NCBI GenBank assembly: GCA_903772945.1
Contig: CAICTM010000323.1
Location: 1-64,000 of the forward strand
DNA from: Seminavis robusta
Lineage: Eukaryota; Bacillariophyta; Bacillariophyceae; Naviculales; Naviculaceae
Direction of reading: 5' to 3'
Length of the DNA: 64,000 bases
The stretch's first letter is position 1; each line of letters begins with the position of its first letter. The position numbers were made by a program, and so were the translations under genes. The notes beneath the pieces are model-generated. The model was not told where the DNA came from. It searched no databases and saw only the letters and a list, made by a program, of their open reading frames with translations. Positions 10,559 through 20,795 of the stretch are shown here, one piece after another.

Positions 10559-12304
10559 CTAGACTGGAATGTACCGGTCAGGCTTTCTTACTCGCCGCCC
10601 AGAACGACTTGTTGTTTGAACTGTTGTTTGCTGCTGTGTGTCCGTCACAGGTCTTCTTGTCGTCGTCTTCTTGCCGTTCGCCTTTGGCTTTGTTGACTTC
10701 TTCGACTCCGCGCCTCTACATTTTTCATTTCTAGGTTGTTCTGCCACTCGCCGTGGCTTCATTTGCTCTGCAATTCTCTGAGATGCAATCGCCGCCATGC
10801 GTCTCTTTGACCGCCGCAATGTTGATTGTGCTGTGCCCACATTGTCCTCCTCATCGACTCGGTTGTCGACCAGTAGTTCATCAGCATCAACTTGTTGTTG
10901 TTCCTCGACAAGTGGTTCTTCAGCTACCACTTGGCCAGTCACGAATTCGTAATCCGCATTGTCTGAGGCAACACCTGCCTCCAATCGTAGTGTCTTGTGC
11001 CGCCGCATGAATTCCTTGACAAGGTCTCCACCATCCTTCACCAGAGCTGAGAGAATGTCGTTGGGTACTACTCCAAGTAGCACACCATTCATCATTCGCA
11101 TCTCCAATACACATGGTTGTTGTTGTCCATGCACACTGATCTTGAAGTGTTTCACATGCCACTTTTGAACGTATGGGACCACTGCTGTGCATGTGGGAAC
11201 CACCACTGCTTCGTGTGTGATTGTGGCATCGGATGCCATCTTGTCGTCGTCGACGGTCGAGACTGTTTCGATTGTCTCAATGTCTTTAGTTGTTGTTGGT
11301 TGTTGATCTACTTCTACTGGTGCTGCATCTTCCATGCAGACATCCTTGACCTTGCGATAGACAAATCGTCGTTTGGCAATCTGTTCTCGCGTATTCAAGG
11401 TGCAAATTTCGTCGTCAGCGTTGCGCTGAATTCCTCCGTGATGCAAGTGGCACATGGCGAGTTCGAACATGTAAGGGTTCTTTTCGTTGACCATGAACCA
11501 GTGGGCGACTTGCTTGTCATTTCCTTTCTTCGCCTGAATGAAACGAACAAGTCCCTCGAGGTCTTGATGCACGGCATCAATTTGAATGTACAGTTTGGCG
11601 TGTTTTAGGTACGCTTTGTCGCTTTGGAACCATAGGTTGTTGGTGATCCATTTGGCCACTTGTTGGTATCCGTACTCTTGAATCAACTGCACGAGATCCA
11701 AGACGCGTTCGTGGGGTGTGGGTGTGCCGACGGAAAGGAATTGTTGTTGGGCTTTGTGCCAGAATTCGTATCGGGCCTGTGGCACTTGTTTCTTCATGTC
11801 TCGATAGACATCACGTTTTTCTTCTTGTTCGCTCTGGTCAGAAGAGTACCCCACTACAGTGTTGACGGGAGCAAAGGATAAACGGTTTCCATTGCTCCGT
11901 TCGGTGTCTTGACCGTAATGGGTCTTCCAGCGAGCGTTGGCTGAATGACTGGGTTGGATGCGACAGCCTTTGGGCCGGTGCTGGTTGTATTTGTCGTATC
12001 CGTAGTGACCATGATGATCCAAAGGAACCAGGGAAAGGTTGTATGCACCTAGGCAGCGACCGTGCTGGTGGAATTCCACATCAGGATGCGTTCCGTGCAA
12101 CAGTGCCGCGGTTTCGACGAATGTCTTGTCCAACTCGTCCAGCTGGAACGTTGGGACTTCCTCTGTCGCAGGAACGTCCTTGTTGTTGCCCGTCATCTCC
12201 TTGGCGACCTGGAGAACGGGGGTTTTCATGTTGTTTTTGCTGTTGTTGTTGTCGGCGGTCCATGACCACGAGATCAGCTTGATGATAGAAGAAGAGAACT
12301 TCAT
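10559..12304 (-). CDS. Basic-tailed protein of unknown function
   Basis: A 581-residue protein that I do not recognise. The N-terminal half is a soluble, probably helical region with an HERVLDLVQLIQEYGY block and clustered His/Trp residues. A middle acidic Thr-rich linker is followed by a small folded-looking segment (about 395-445) and a second acidic stretch (about 460-500). The C-terminal 80 residues are strongly basic (SKRR, KPKANGKK), ending in SGRRVRKPDRYIPV. This last motif resembles the G-R-x-x-R-x-P-x-R-Y sequence found in linkers of Ty1/copia-like polyproteins and in some chromatin proteins. A nuclear, nucleic-acid-binding role is plausible but is inference only. A second in-frame ATG at 12229 could also serve as start. 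Single exon. Confidence 0.6.
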   Translation of the reverse strand: MKFSSSIIKLISWSWTADNNNSKNNMKTPVLQVAKEMTGNNKDVPATEEVPTFQLDELDKTFVETAALLHGTHPDVEFHQHGRCLGAYNLSLVPLDHHGHYGYDKYNQHRPKGCRIQPSHSANARWKTHYGQDTERSNGNRLSFAPVNTVVGYSSDQSEQEEKRDVYRDMKKQVPQARYEFWHKAQQQFLSVGTPTPHERVLDLVQLIQEYGYQQVAKWITNNLWFQSDKAYLKHAKLYIQIDAVHQDLEGLVRFIQAKKGNDKQVAHWFMVNEKNPYMFELAMCHLHHGGIQRNADDEICTLNTREQIAKRRFVYRKVKDVCMEDAAPVEVDQQPTTTKDIETIETVSTVDDDKMASDATITHEAVVVPTCTAVVPYVQKWHVKHFKISVHGQQQPCVLEMRMMNGVLLGVVPNDILSALVKDGGDLVKEFMRRHKTLRLEAGVASDNADYEFVTGQVVAEEPLVEEQQQVDADELLVDNRVDEEDNVGTAQSTLRRSKRRMAAIASQRIAEQMKPRRVAEQPRNEKCRGAESKKSTKPKANGKKTTTRRPVTDTQQQTTVQTTSRSGRRVRKPDRYIPV

Positions 12305-12925
12305 TTTGCAATTGATAGGTATTGAATAGAAGATTGATAGAAAGGTAATTGAAAGTAAGGGGGGTTGATCTGGCCTAGGCTTATCAACAATCGCGAGAAT
12401 CTTCCTTGTTCGGTTGGGTATGCAACTCTAGCAATCCGGTTGAACAAAAAAGTGAGCTCATCATGGTGACATCCCATTTTTCCACCTCCAAAAATTTGAT
12501 GACAGATTCTGCCAGATTGAAAACGACACGTGATGAGACGAGACTGATCCACTGATGAGCACCGACTCTGGCCCCATAACACCCTACAACACACTTCCTG
12601 AGCCTCTCCGAGTAGTCTGGATGATACTAGCTAGTAGCTAGCTAGACGCTGTTGTTGTTGTTGTTGTTGTTGTCTTGATTGCTGTTGCTGTTGCTGTTCC
12701 TGCTGCGGAGCCGAGCGGAGTTGCGGAGGTTCCGACGGAGCTGCGGAATGTCGAGTCCATTGAGTCGTGTCTCTGTATCAGTCCCGTAAAGGCGAAAGAT
12801 CGGAAACGAAAACGAGCCACCATGCTACTAGCTAGGAGGCACTTCTTTCGACATCGACAGCGACAACGGCAACAAACGGGCAAACTCAAGTAGGCATTGG
12901 CAACAGGCAGGGTTCCACTGGAGGG
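12305..12925. other. Divergent intergenic region with GTT/CTG microsatellite
   Basis: Promoter region for the divergent genes on either side. A trinucleotide-rich run (GTTGTTGTT passing into GCTGTTGCTG) occupies about 12648-12700, and CTAGCTAG motifs lie near 12630-12645. A 72-codon frame at 12675 is made of this simple sequence and is not called as a gene. Confidence 0.45.
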
Positions 12926-13818
12926 ATGACGGAAAAGAACGATTTCCCCGTCTTGGTGGACGGATTTATGAGTGTCAGTGATGACGCTTTCTGCGATGAA
13001 CCAGAGTTAAGGTGGGTATCTCGGACATTGGCACTCGTGTGTACTGCGTATGTATGTATGTGTATGTCCTCTCACTCTCTCTAGTTGCGTTGTGTAGGTG
13101 GTACTGTCCTCCTGATTCCTGGCAGGAGAGTCTTGTCGAAGGACGTCGGGAAGGCCGAGATGGATCTTGGATGGTCGATGATGACGGCCAACTCGTGGTG
13201 AAGCCACCCGCCAAAAAGGATTTTTGGCGCAAGACGTATTACACGCCCGTCTTTGTCAAGGACGATGGACCCTGTTTGTTCGCCACAGTGCCTCGCAATG
13301 AGGCTGTCATGGCAGAAACATGCTTTACCATTAGTGGCACGACGCGTCAATTCGATCAGGCAGGAATACTTGTCCGGTGTGACAGCGAGCACTGGCTCAA
13401 GACGGGAATTGAAATTGTCGATGGAGTCCCTCGATTGTCCTGCGTCTGCACCAACAGCTACAGCGATTGGTCCACCCAAAAGTACTGGAAAGACACGGCC
13501 ACCAAAGTCAAAATCAGAGTTCATTTGTTGCCCAATAGGAGCATTGTGGTCGAGGCATGGGAAGACGAAACGGAAACCTGGAATTTTATCCGCATTTGTC
13601 ACATGAGCATGAATTGCAAATGCGATCCAGATCCTCTTGCGGATCACGAAGCCGTCACCAAGGCGTGGGCGGGAAAAGCAGCACCCCCGGGACATGTGTA
13701 TATTGGTGTTTTTGCTTGTTGCCCAGAGGATCAGGCAGGTACGGTTGTTACCTTTCATGATCTCTCGGTTGTCGCGGGGTCTACCTTTAAGCACGATGCC
13801 GACTGCATTCATGAATGA
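12926..13818 (+). CDS. DUF1349 (concanavalin-like) protein
   Basis: A two-exon gene encoding 268 residues. Exon 1 is 12926-13011 and exon 2 is 13098-13818, with an 86-nt GTGGGT..TAG intron splitting an Arg codon (AG|G). The joined protein reads through ELR into WYCPPDSW, the usual start of the family fold. DUF1349 proteins (yeast 'regulation of enolase 1', bacterial YrpG-like) are beta-sandwich lectin-like domains of uncertain function. Features visible here: a buried W..P..SW block, an AGILVRCDSEHWLKTGIE block, a SDWS block, an alternating-strand segment ending in W.FIRICHM and a final VYIGVFACCPEDQ block; all fall in family order. There is no signal peptide, so the protein is probably cytosolic. 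Carbohydrate binding is inference from the fold. Confidence 0.8.
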
Positions 13819-13973
13819 ATAATGCAAGCTATGCACGGTTGAAGACAAATGACGGACTTGGTGGGCCTATTGATTTTGCTAGAAAGGAAAGCAGAAACAA
13901 TCAGAAAATGAGGCGGGAATACTTTAGAAACGTACGTAGTAGGTAGGGGCATTTCCAGGTTTTAGTAAGCAAA

Positions 13974-16595
13974 TTAAACGACACCTTGTTGGTGCAATCT
14001 ACGTACAGCCTGTGTACTTTGAATCCTACTTGCTAAAGTTCCCGACATGACACCTGTCGATTGTTCATTCTTCCTGCTCTCCTCGTCGAGCCAACTTGCT
14101 TGTGAACCTGAGGTGCAGTGCTGCGCAAAATCGCAAGCGTTAAGCGGCGAACGGGGGTGAGTTCGAGGGTCAAAGCGGACTTGGCTGGACTCTGCAGAGG
14201 AGGCTTCATAAACCTCGTAGCTCTCGACTCGACCAAACGATGCCTCCCCATATGCTCCATTGTTACCACTATCAGGCGGGACGAACGGCTTTTCATCGGA
14301 TACGCCGTAAACGTCGTACGGCTGCGAATTGAATGCTGGCTGGGATGATTGTTGGACGCCATGGGGTCTGGCATAGGCTTCTGCCAGGAAAGCTTGTTGT
14401 CGTAACTCCTCTTCAGCTTGGTCAATGACCTCCTGTTGTTGTTGCTGTTGTTGCAATGCTTCGTCATGAGGCATAGCTTCCACGCCAATGTACGCCGGTT
14501 CTTCTTCTTCTTGGATCTGGATCTGAGGAGGAGGTAATGCTTCCTGTTCCTCCCTCCTCTTCTTGGACTTGGAAGATTTGGAAGACCGCGAGGATCTCCT
14601 GCTACCGTACGTTTCTTCCTTTCTTTTCTTCTTGGGCAGCTTACTCAGATTCATCGGATCGATCTTTGAGATCTTCCGCATTGCTCTCCGCTCTTTGTCC
14701 GTCAACCTACGATACTGAGTCTTGATGGCAATCTTTTGCAATCGCCTCTCCCAGTCAGGATCGATCTTCCCGCGGACCTCGTGCATGATGATGCATGCCG
14801 TGTTGCATTCTCCCTGTGCCAAGATTCTCTCTTTCTCACGGCGCCGTTGCTCCTTCTTTTTCTTTTTGATCTTCTTTTGAATCTTCTTCATCATTTTCTT
14901 TTTGCGCTTGATTTCCTTCTTGAGACGTCGCTTTTCTTCCTTTTCTTGGCTCGTCGTTCCTTGCGCTTCCTTCTCTCCTCTTGCTTGGGATCAAACAGAT
15001 CCATGAGCAAATTCTTTTCAATTCTGACGTCCCCTTCAGTTTCTTCCCCTTCGACGCTCTTGGCATAAATGTCCCTATCTTTGGCCATACCAGCCATCTG
15101 GGAGGCTTGTTGCCCCGTACCAGGCTGCATCAGGGCTGCTTGCTGATTGACCAACTGCATGAGTTGTTGAGGATTGGCATCTATCATTTGTTGCTCAGCA
15201 CCACCCGCTGCAAACGATGCCAGCAACTCCTGCGTTGCCTTTTCCGCTTCTAGCTTGGCCCTGGCTTCTCGCTCCCGATCCATGTCTTCGGCTTCACGAA
15301 TCTTTTGTCGGATTTCGGTATTTCGTTTCTCTTCCAAGTCTTCATCAATCTTTTTCAGAATGCGATCCAAGTCTTCCGCCTTTTTCAGTTTCTTTTCAAT
15401 CTTTTCTTGACTGACCACGACGGGAGCCTGTACTTCGACTGGATTGTTTGCGGGACTTGTCGCTTTCCGACGTACATTGGCTTTAATTTCTTGGGTTTCT
15501 TGGGACTGGTGGGGGCGGTGGAGGAGGGGGGATCGAGCTGGTTGTTGTTGAGCCTGTTCCACTCCCGCTACTGCTGCTGCCGCTGCTACTATCATCCGAG
15601 GAGGACCCTGATTCGGTTGATGTCTCATCATCGTCCTCGTCGGATTCTTCTTCGTCTTCTGGGGTTTGTCGTTTGTCATGCGAGGACGGTGCCCCTTTGG
15701 AATCGATGTTGTTGGAATACATGTCGTCATCTTCAACAATAACTTCCTCTTCCTCCATCCTCACTTCAATCACTTCTTCTTCTTCTACTTCAGTTTCACT
15801 CTCTTCATCACTAGAGTCTTCGTCATCATCGTCATCGTCATCATCGTCGTCTTCTGTATCGGTCTCATCTTCATCCGTTGCTGGTGGTGGTGGAGGAGGG
15901 GGTGGAAGCGCTTCGCTTGGACCGCTGCTGGGCGGTGGTGGAGGGGGCGCTCCACTTTCATCACTTTGGGGCGGCGGTGGAGGCGGCAGAGGGGATCCAT
16001 CTGTTTCTATATTTACAAATTCCACTGGTGGTGGGGGTGGCGGTGGAAGACCATCATTTTTCTCCGTCTCCTCACTGGGCGGAGGAGGTGGTGGCGGCGC
16101 AATGTCCGTCTCTTCACTGGGAGGTGGCGGGGGTAGAATATCAGCCTTCTCAGTCTCTTCACTGGATGGTGGAGGTGGCGGGGGCGGTGGTGGAGTCATC
16201 ATCACTTGACTATCATTCTCTGTGCTGACTTGAGCTGTGCTGTCTGCAGTGGTCATGGTTGTCGTGGTTGCTTCCTCTAAGCCCGCATCGTCCGCTTTCT
16301 CCTCTTGGTTGGATTCCTTAGTTTCTTCGACAATGATTTCTTCTTCCACCACCACTTCTTCCTCAACTACTTCCGTTTCAACAGCTTCTTCCACCACATC
16401 CCCACTAGCACCACCGGTATCTTGGTTGTCCGTCGGTGGTGGCGGGATTGTTTCTTCTTTCGATTCCTCCTCTTTTACGACTTGTGGAGGGGGCGGAGGC
16501 GGCGGGGGAGCTGGCTCAGGTACTGGTGCCGGAGCTGGCTCTTCCACCTTTTTCTTTGGTGTCCATTTGGGAGGTGGTGGTGGTGGCAAGCGCAT
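13974..16595 (-). CDS. Proline-rich / coiled-coil protein, reading frame broken twice
   Basis: One minus-strand gene of about 870 codons whose coding frame changes twice. Part 1 (16595 to about 15500): repeated poly-Pro blocks separated by SEETEK-like acidic spacers, then a long Asp/Glu/Ser tract. Part 2 (about 15450 to 14945, another frame): a Glu/Lys/Arg coiled coil (EKIEKKLKKAEDLDR) and a MDLFDPKQEE block. Part 3 (about 14940 to 13974, original frame): Lys-rich coil, Arg/Ser region, poly-Gln and a Tyr-rich tail. The first change could be a 79-nt intron (GTCCCA donor, GTACAG acceptor, joining Pro to APVVVSQ). The second has no convincing GT..AG; one missing A in an A run (plus-strand T run 14941-14944) would restore it. 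The ATG at 16595 is chosen because codons upstream begin only with TTG. The poly-Pro part suggests SH3/profilin-type binding; function is otherwise unknown. Confidence 0.55.
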
Positions 16596-17324
16596 GGTAG
16601 AGTAGGCTTCGTTCCGATTCGATTCCTTTCTTGAAAAGTGCAAAAGATTACTGGGGTATCAGGCGTATCTTGATCGGGGTATCCACCACAGTAGGTCGTT
16701 GAAGATTAGAAGGTAGCTCAACAAAGAGCTCTGTGGACCAGAACACGGGTATCTCGATGATCTGATCAAGGACGCTATGGAGTCTTTTGGGTTTCCTGAG
16801 GACCCCAACAGCCAACAGCCCCCAACGTCTGATTCGATTCGAATCTCTTCAATGCAGAAAACAACTGGCAACTCGACTGCTTTTGCTGCACCGACAACAC
16901 TATCCAAATGCCTCCAATAAACCCTTCAAGCAACCTCGGTCTTTCACACAACCGTTGCATTCATAAGATCGTGACTTGCTGCCATTTTTGTTGAAGACCA
17001 AAACGTTCTCGCGAGAGATGTGTGCTGGCTTCTTGGGTATTCGAAGATTAATGCTACAATTTTGAGTACGATAGGGGTAGAGGTTGGGAGCTGATCTGTC
17101 AGAGGTTCTTCGAACCTCTTTGACTTTCCCAGAAGAAGCGTTTTCCACGCAGCTCAACACGTCAGAACGCCGATGAGGGGCCGATCAGGAGCCGATCGGG
17201 AATCGGGAGAGGTCAAGCGCCGCATCTCCGCTCCGTCGGGGTGACCATGGATTGAATTCTAAAGAGTCAACCATCGATATCTTTCCATAAACTCAGAGAA
17301 GCGAGAACCATCACTCGAGAAAGC
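16596..17324. other. Divergent intergenic region, about 730 bp
   Basis: Shared upstream region of the proline-rich gene and the SDR gene. A GC-rich stretch (17160-17240) with repeated GATCGG/GATCAG words precedes the SDR start. No gene, RNA or repeat array recognised. Confidence 0.4.
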
Positions 17325-18334
17325 ATGGAAGGAAAAGTTGTTTTGATCACAGGTAAGCTTGATGCATGTTTTTTTCCCCTCTTGGGATGAAAACTCGCCA
17401 TTCGTATAGTGGTCTCTGAGACTCATTCATTTCTTGATCATTGTCTTTCTTTCAATGACAACAGGCGCCTCTTCGGGCATGGGAAAGGCGTCTGCCCTCT
17501 ACCTGGCCCAAAAGGGTGTCAAGGCCATTACCCTCTTTTCTCGTCGCAAAGAAGCTTTGGACGAAACCGCCAAGGAAATCAAGGAAAAGTTCCCATCCGT
17601 CCAGACTCTGGTCGTTGCGGGAGACGTGGCCAGCGCTGCTGATAATCAACGAGCCGTCGATGAAACCGTCAAGGCGTTTGGATGTCTTCACGGGGCCTTT
17701 TTGAATGCCGGCGTCTACAAGGGTGGCGCCCCCTTGCACGAAGTCCCAGAAGAGGATATTCAGGCAATTCTGGACATGTATGTGCGATACTGGAGGATGG
17801 CTTGCTCTGTTGCTTGTTGCTTTCTTGAAACATTACCCGTTTCTCTCCCTTGCTCACCACTTGTGTGTCTTGTCCTCACAAACTAGCAACGTCAAGGGAA
17901 CTTTGTACGGATTGAAATCCTGCATCCCAGCCATCAAAAAGACCGTCGGAGACGAGGGACCCACAGGCAGCATTGTGGTCAACAGTAGTTGCATGGCAAG
18001 GGCGGTGATTGGCCCCAAAAGTGCCAACAATGGTTTGTATTCGGCCAGCAAAGCCTTTGTGAGCTCCTTGGTCGAAACGGCCGCCGTGGAAAATGCCCCT
18101 CGCATCCGTGTCAACGCAGTTCTTCCTGGCGTGGTCAAAACCAGCCTCATGCCCGTAGACGACGAAACGTACGACACGATTGGAGGAAGGCTGCAGCCTC
18201 TGTGGGGCAAGGCTGCCATGCCTCAGGAAGTTGGAAGTCTAGTTGGCTACTTGCTCAGCGACGAAGCTTCTTTCATTTCTGGAACCAATATCAACGTGGA
18301 TGGTCTCTGGTCCAAGTCGGGAGGTAGTTTCTAA
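17325..18334 (+). CDS. Short-chain dehydrogenase/reductase (classical SDR)
   Basis: A three-exon gene encoding 262 residues: exons 17325-17352, 17465-17777 and 17887-18334, with introns of 112 and 109 nt (GTAAGC..CAG and GTATGT..TAG). Splicing rebuilds the Rossmann motif across intron 1 (VLITGASSGMGK, residues 6-17) and ILDINVKGTLYG across intron 2. The family oxidises or reduces alcohols, ketones or sugars with NAD(P)(H). Also present: FLNAGV (the NAG motif), catalytic Tyr165 and Lys169 in YSASK with a Ser pair at 147-148, and a PGVVKTSLM block after strand 6. The gap between the Ser pair and Tyr is a few residues longer than usual. SRRKEAL after strand 2 has Arg rather than an acidic residue, which suggests NADP(H). 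There is no targeting signal. The substrate cannot be told from sequence. Confidence 0.88.
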
Positions 18335-18886
18335 CTACTATGCAATTCCCAAACACCAAGTACTAGCCAATGCATCCAGGTACGTTTAAGATGCCTAATA
18401 GAAAGGTTGCTTACTATAAGGGTCCCGGTGTATCTCGCTGCGGTACAGTGTACATCCTAGTTGTCCAATTCATTGCTTTGCCTTTTCTCATACCATAGCA
18501 TAGAAGCCGTAGATGTGTAGCCATAGCCAAAGAAGAACTGACGATCAGTCAAGTAAGTTTTTTTGAGAGGCTGAGTGAGATTGTACATTACATGCAACTG
18601 TTTGTGTGGTGACAGGTTCGGACAAGTTCTCCGGGAGAAAGAGAAGTTACCGGCTCTGCAGCTTTTAAAAAAGATTTTCTTCTTCTTCGACGACGACCAG
18701 CTTGCCGCAGCGGCGATGAAACATTCTACTGTATCGCTCTTTCTGTCATCCTGTTGCTTCCGTGTCTACTCACATACCTCGCTGCTGATGAGCTACTGAG
18801 CCCTTCTCTCCTAAGAAATTGTTAGTTGTTGCGCATACAAAGTGGCAGTAGTCCCTTTGGAGGTTACACCCTTGTCTCACAGAACA
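18335..18886. other. Intergenic region, about 550 bp
   Basis: Between two plus-strand genes; holds the SDR 3' flank and the promoter of the F-box/MYND gene. No gene or repeat recognised. Confidence 0.4.
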
Positions 18887-20329
18887 ATGATTGGAATTGG
18901 AACGACTGGTAACCTGATTCTGGACTTCCTTGCGAGTAATAGGCATCCACGAACCGATACCATTTTGGCATGTGCCACCATACTCCTGGGCATCAGATCT
19001 CTGTGCAAACTCAAGTCTCTGACGGCTCCGTCTCTGTCCCTTGTGTGGCCATCATCCGAAGAAAAGAAAGACAAGGAGAGCACACGCAACTGCGGTACAA
19101 CGGGTACAGCCGGAGCTACCGAACCAAATACAGGCTCCTACTCACCCATCCAAGGCTTACCTGAAGACATTCTACTACAAATCTTTTGTGACCATCTGAA
19201 CTCTCCATTGGATCGATTCAACCTGCAATGTGTCAACAAAAGATTCCAGGAAATCAGCGAATCTCCCCAAATGATGAAGAAGCTGCAGATACTGCCACCA
19301 ATAGTGAATGCTCGTACTACTGCTCTCGACATTGGCGTTGATGTGGATGCTCCTACAAGTAGTGCAAGTACCAGTGAAGGTAGCATCCGGTGCTTTCTCC
19401 AGAATGACACACCGATCACAGCCACAAAAAGATTCTTGCCATTTGCTCAAGCAGGAAATCCTGATGCCATTTTCCTCCTGGGATTGATAGCAACCTATGT
19501 GGAAGATGACATCCATACGGGAGTGGCAATCTTTGCATCCACACTCCACCAGGTCTCCCCGAGTCATGCTCGATCTCAGGCGGAGTTGGCAAACATTCTA
19601 CTGCGACAAGGTCCCTCGACGAAACAACTGGGACTCCAAATCATGCAGCAAATAGCCGATTCCTCAGCACACCCTCACGTCCTCTTGGGGCTCACCAACC
19701 GGCATGTCCATCCGCAGCCAGGACTGGTTCGCTCGGCCAGAAAAGAGACAGAAACCATCCATCACATTGTCAGCGGATTGGTACAGTTGATCGACCAGAA
19801 ACCAGTACCTCCTCACCACCGCCGTTTGAAACTGGAAAAGTGCATCAATCCACACTGTTACCGAAGGGGGTACCACACGGGGCGACGGGCTCAGAGCCGC
19901 CACTGGCTCAAGACAAAAGCATTCACATCGGCGGATCAGTGGGAAACCTTGCGCAATGACATTACATGCATGCAAACAACAACATGTGCCCCCACTCATC
20001 ATGATTTATTGCCCGACAATGTACAAGACCAAATGTATCGTGTGCCTCCCTTCCATCGCTGTAACAGATGCCGCGCCAAAAAGGCGCTCTACTGCAGTAG
20101 GTCTTGTCAGTTGCAGCATTGGCAAGACCATAAACCTGAATGCCGCCGATTGCAACATGCCAGAGTAAACGCCCAAGGGATTGCTCAAGCCTTTGGGCTG
20201 GAAGGTGATCCACGGAGAATTGAACAAATTCGGCAACACATTCTTGCGGGGCGCCGGGCTTTCCGCATCCTAGCGCCAGTAGCTGGAGCGCAAGACAATA
20301 ATGATGCTGCCAATAATGATAATCCATAG
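18887..20329 (+). CDS. F-box and MYND zinc-finger protein
   Basis: Encodes 480 residues. Order of parts: a hydrophobic N-terminus (about 5-45, possibly one membrane segment or a targeting sequence), an F-box (about 90-135) starting LPEDILLQIF and ending VNKRFQEIS, a helical middle with a Sel1/TPR-like block (FLPFAQAGNPDAIFLLG, about 185-201), a His/Arg-rich linker, and a C-terminal MYND finger (about 392-419) whose ligands run C-x2-C, then YC-x3-C, then H..C (C-x2-C-x7-C-x3-C-x7-H-x3-C). F-box proteins link substrates to SCF ubiquitin ligases; MYND fingers bind proline-rich peptides. Together they suggest a substrate adaptor, by inference. The ATG at 18887 is used since the 15 upstream codons begin with GTG. 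The tail is Asn/Asp-rich. Confidence 0.75.
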   Translation: MIGIGTTGNLILDFLASNRHPRTDTILACATILLGIRSLCKLKSLTAPSLSLVWPSSEEKKDKESTRNCGTTGTAGATEPNTGSYSPIQGLPEDILLQIFCDHLNSPLDRFNLQCVNKRFQEISESPQMMKKLQILPPIVNARTTALDIGVDVDAPTSSASTSEGSIRCFLQNDTPITATKRFLPFAQAGNPDAIFLLGLIATYVEDDIHTGVAIFASTLHQVSPSHARSQAELANILLRQGPSTKQLGLQIMQQIADSSAHPHVLLGLTNRHVHPQPGLVRSARKETETIHHIVSGLVQLIDQKPVPPHHRRLKLEKCINPHCYRRGYHTGRRAQSRHWLKTKAFTSADQWETLRNDITCMQTTTCAPTHHDLLPDNVQDQMYRVPPFHRCNRCRAKKALYCSRSCQLQHWQDHKPECRRLQHARVNAQGIAQAFGLEGDPRRIEQIRQHILAGRRAFRILAPVAGAQDNNDAANNDNP

Positions 20330-20724
20330 AACTGGGTAATGGCTGTGGTTACCGTACTACTATCTGCAATGAGGTTTTGTACGTTTTCTATGTATTGACA
20401 GGCCCAGTATATGTCATTGCCTGCGTAGATCATCGTTTCTGGCAATTCACTAGTAGACCATCGGAGCATATCAAGTTGCTCCCTGTCGCCACGGCTGAAT
20501 ATTGCTAAGTTTTTGGTAACCTAAGTTTCACCTTCAAGTTCCTGAGATTAACCGATGCTGCCTAGCTAGTTGCCAGCTAGCTAGAGCAAGGCTTGATAAT
20601 GGTTCCTTCTCACACAAAAACAATCACACAAAAACAATCAATTGATGCAAAACTTTACCTTCTGACACCCCAACAAATTCTATCTAGAACCAAATTTTAG
20701 ACTATGCTCTCATCACAACAACAA
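20330..20724. other. Intergenic region upstream of tRNA-Gly
   Basis: About 395 bp with CTAGCTAG near 20565-20585 and a short repeated ACACAAAAACAATC word near 20615-20640. Nothing else recognised. Confidence 0.35.
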
Positions 20725-20795
20725 GCGCCATTGGTTTAGTGGTAAAATTCAACGTTGCCATCGTTGAGCCCTGGGTTCGATTCCCAGATGGCGCA
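20725..20795 (+). tRNA. tRNA-Gly (anticodon GCC)
   Basis: A 71-nt cloverleaf without intron. The acceptor stem GCGCCAT pairs with ATGGCGC (7 bp); the anticodon stem CAACG/CGTTG closes a TTGCCAT loop with anticodon GCC. The D loop has the usual AGTGGTAA run (A box) and the T arm is CTGGG-TTCGATT-CCCAG (B box GGTTCGATTCC). The discriminator base is A. CCA is not encoded, as expected for a nuclear gene. It sits alone between two protein genes. Confidence 0.95.

Noticed and set aside
15673-16634. Long Ser- and Gly/Trp-rich frames opposite the proline-rich gene
   Set aside because: They are antisense shadows of the CCN and GAN codon runs of the minus-strand gene.
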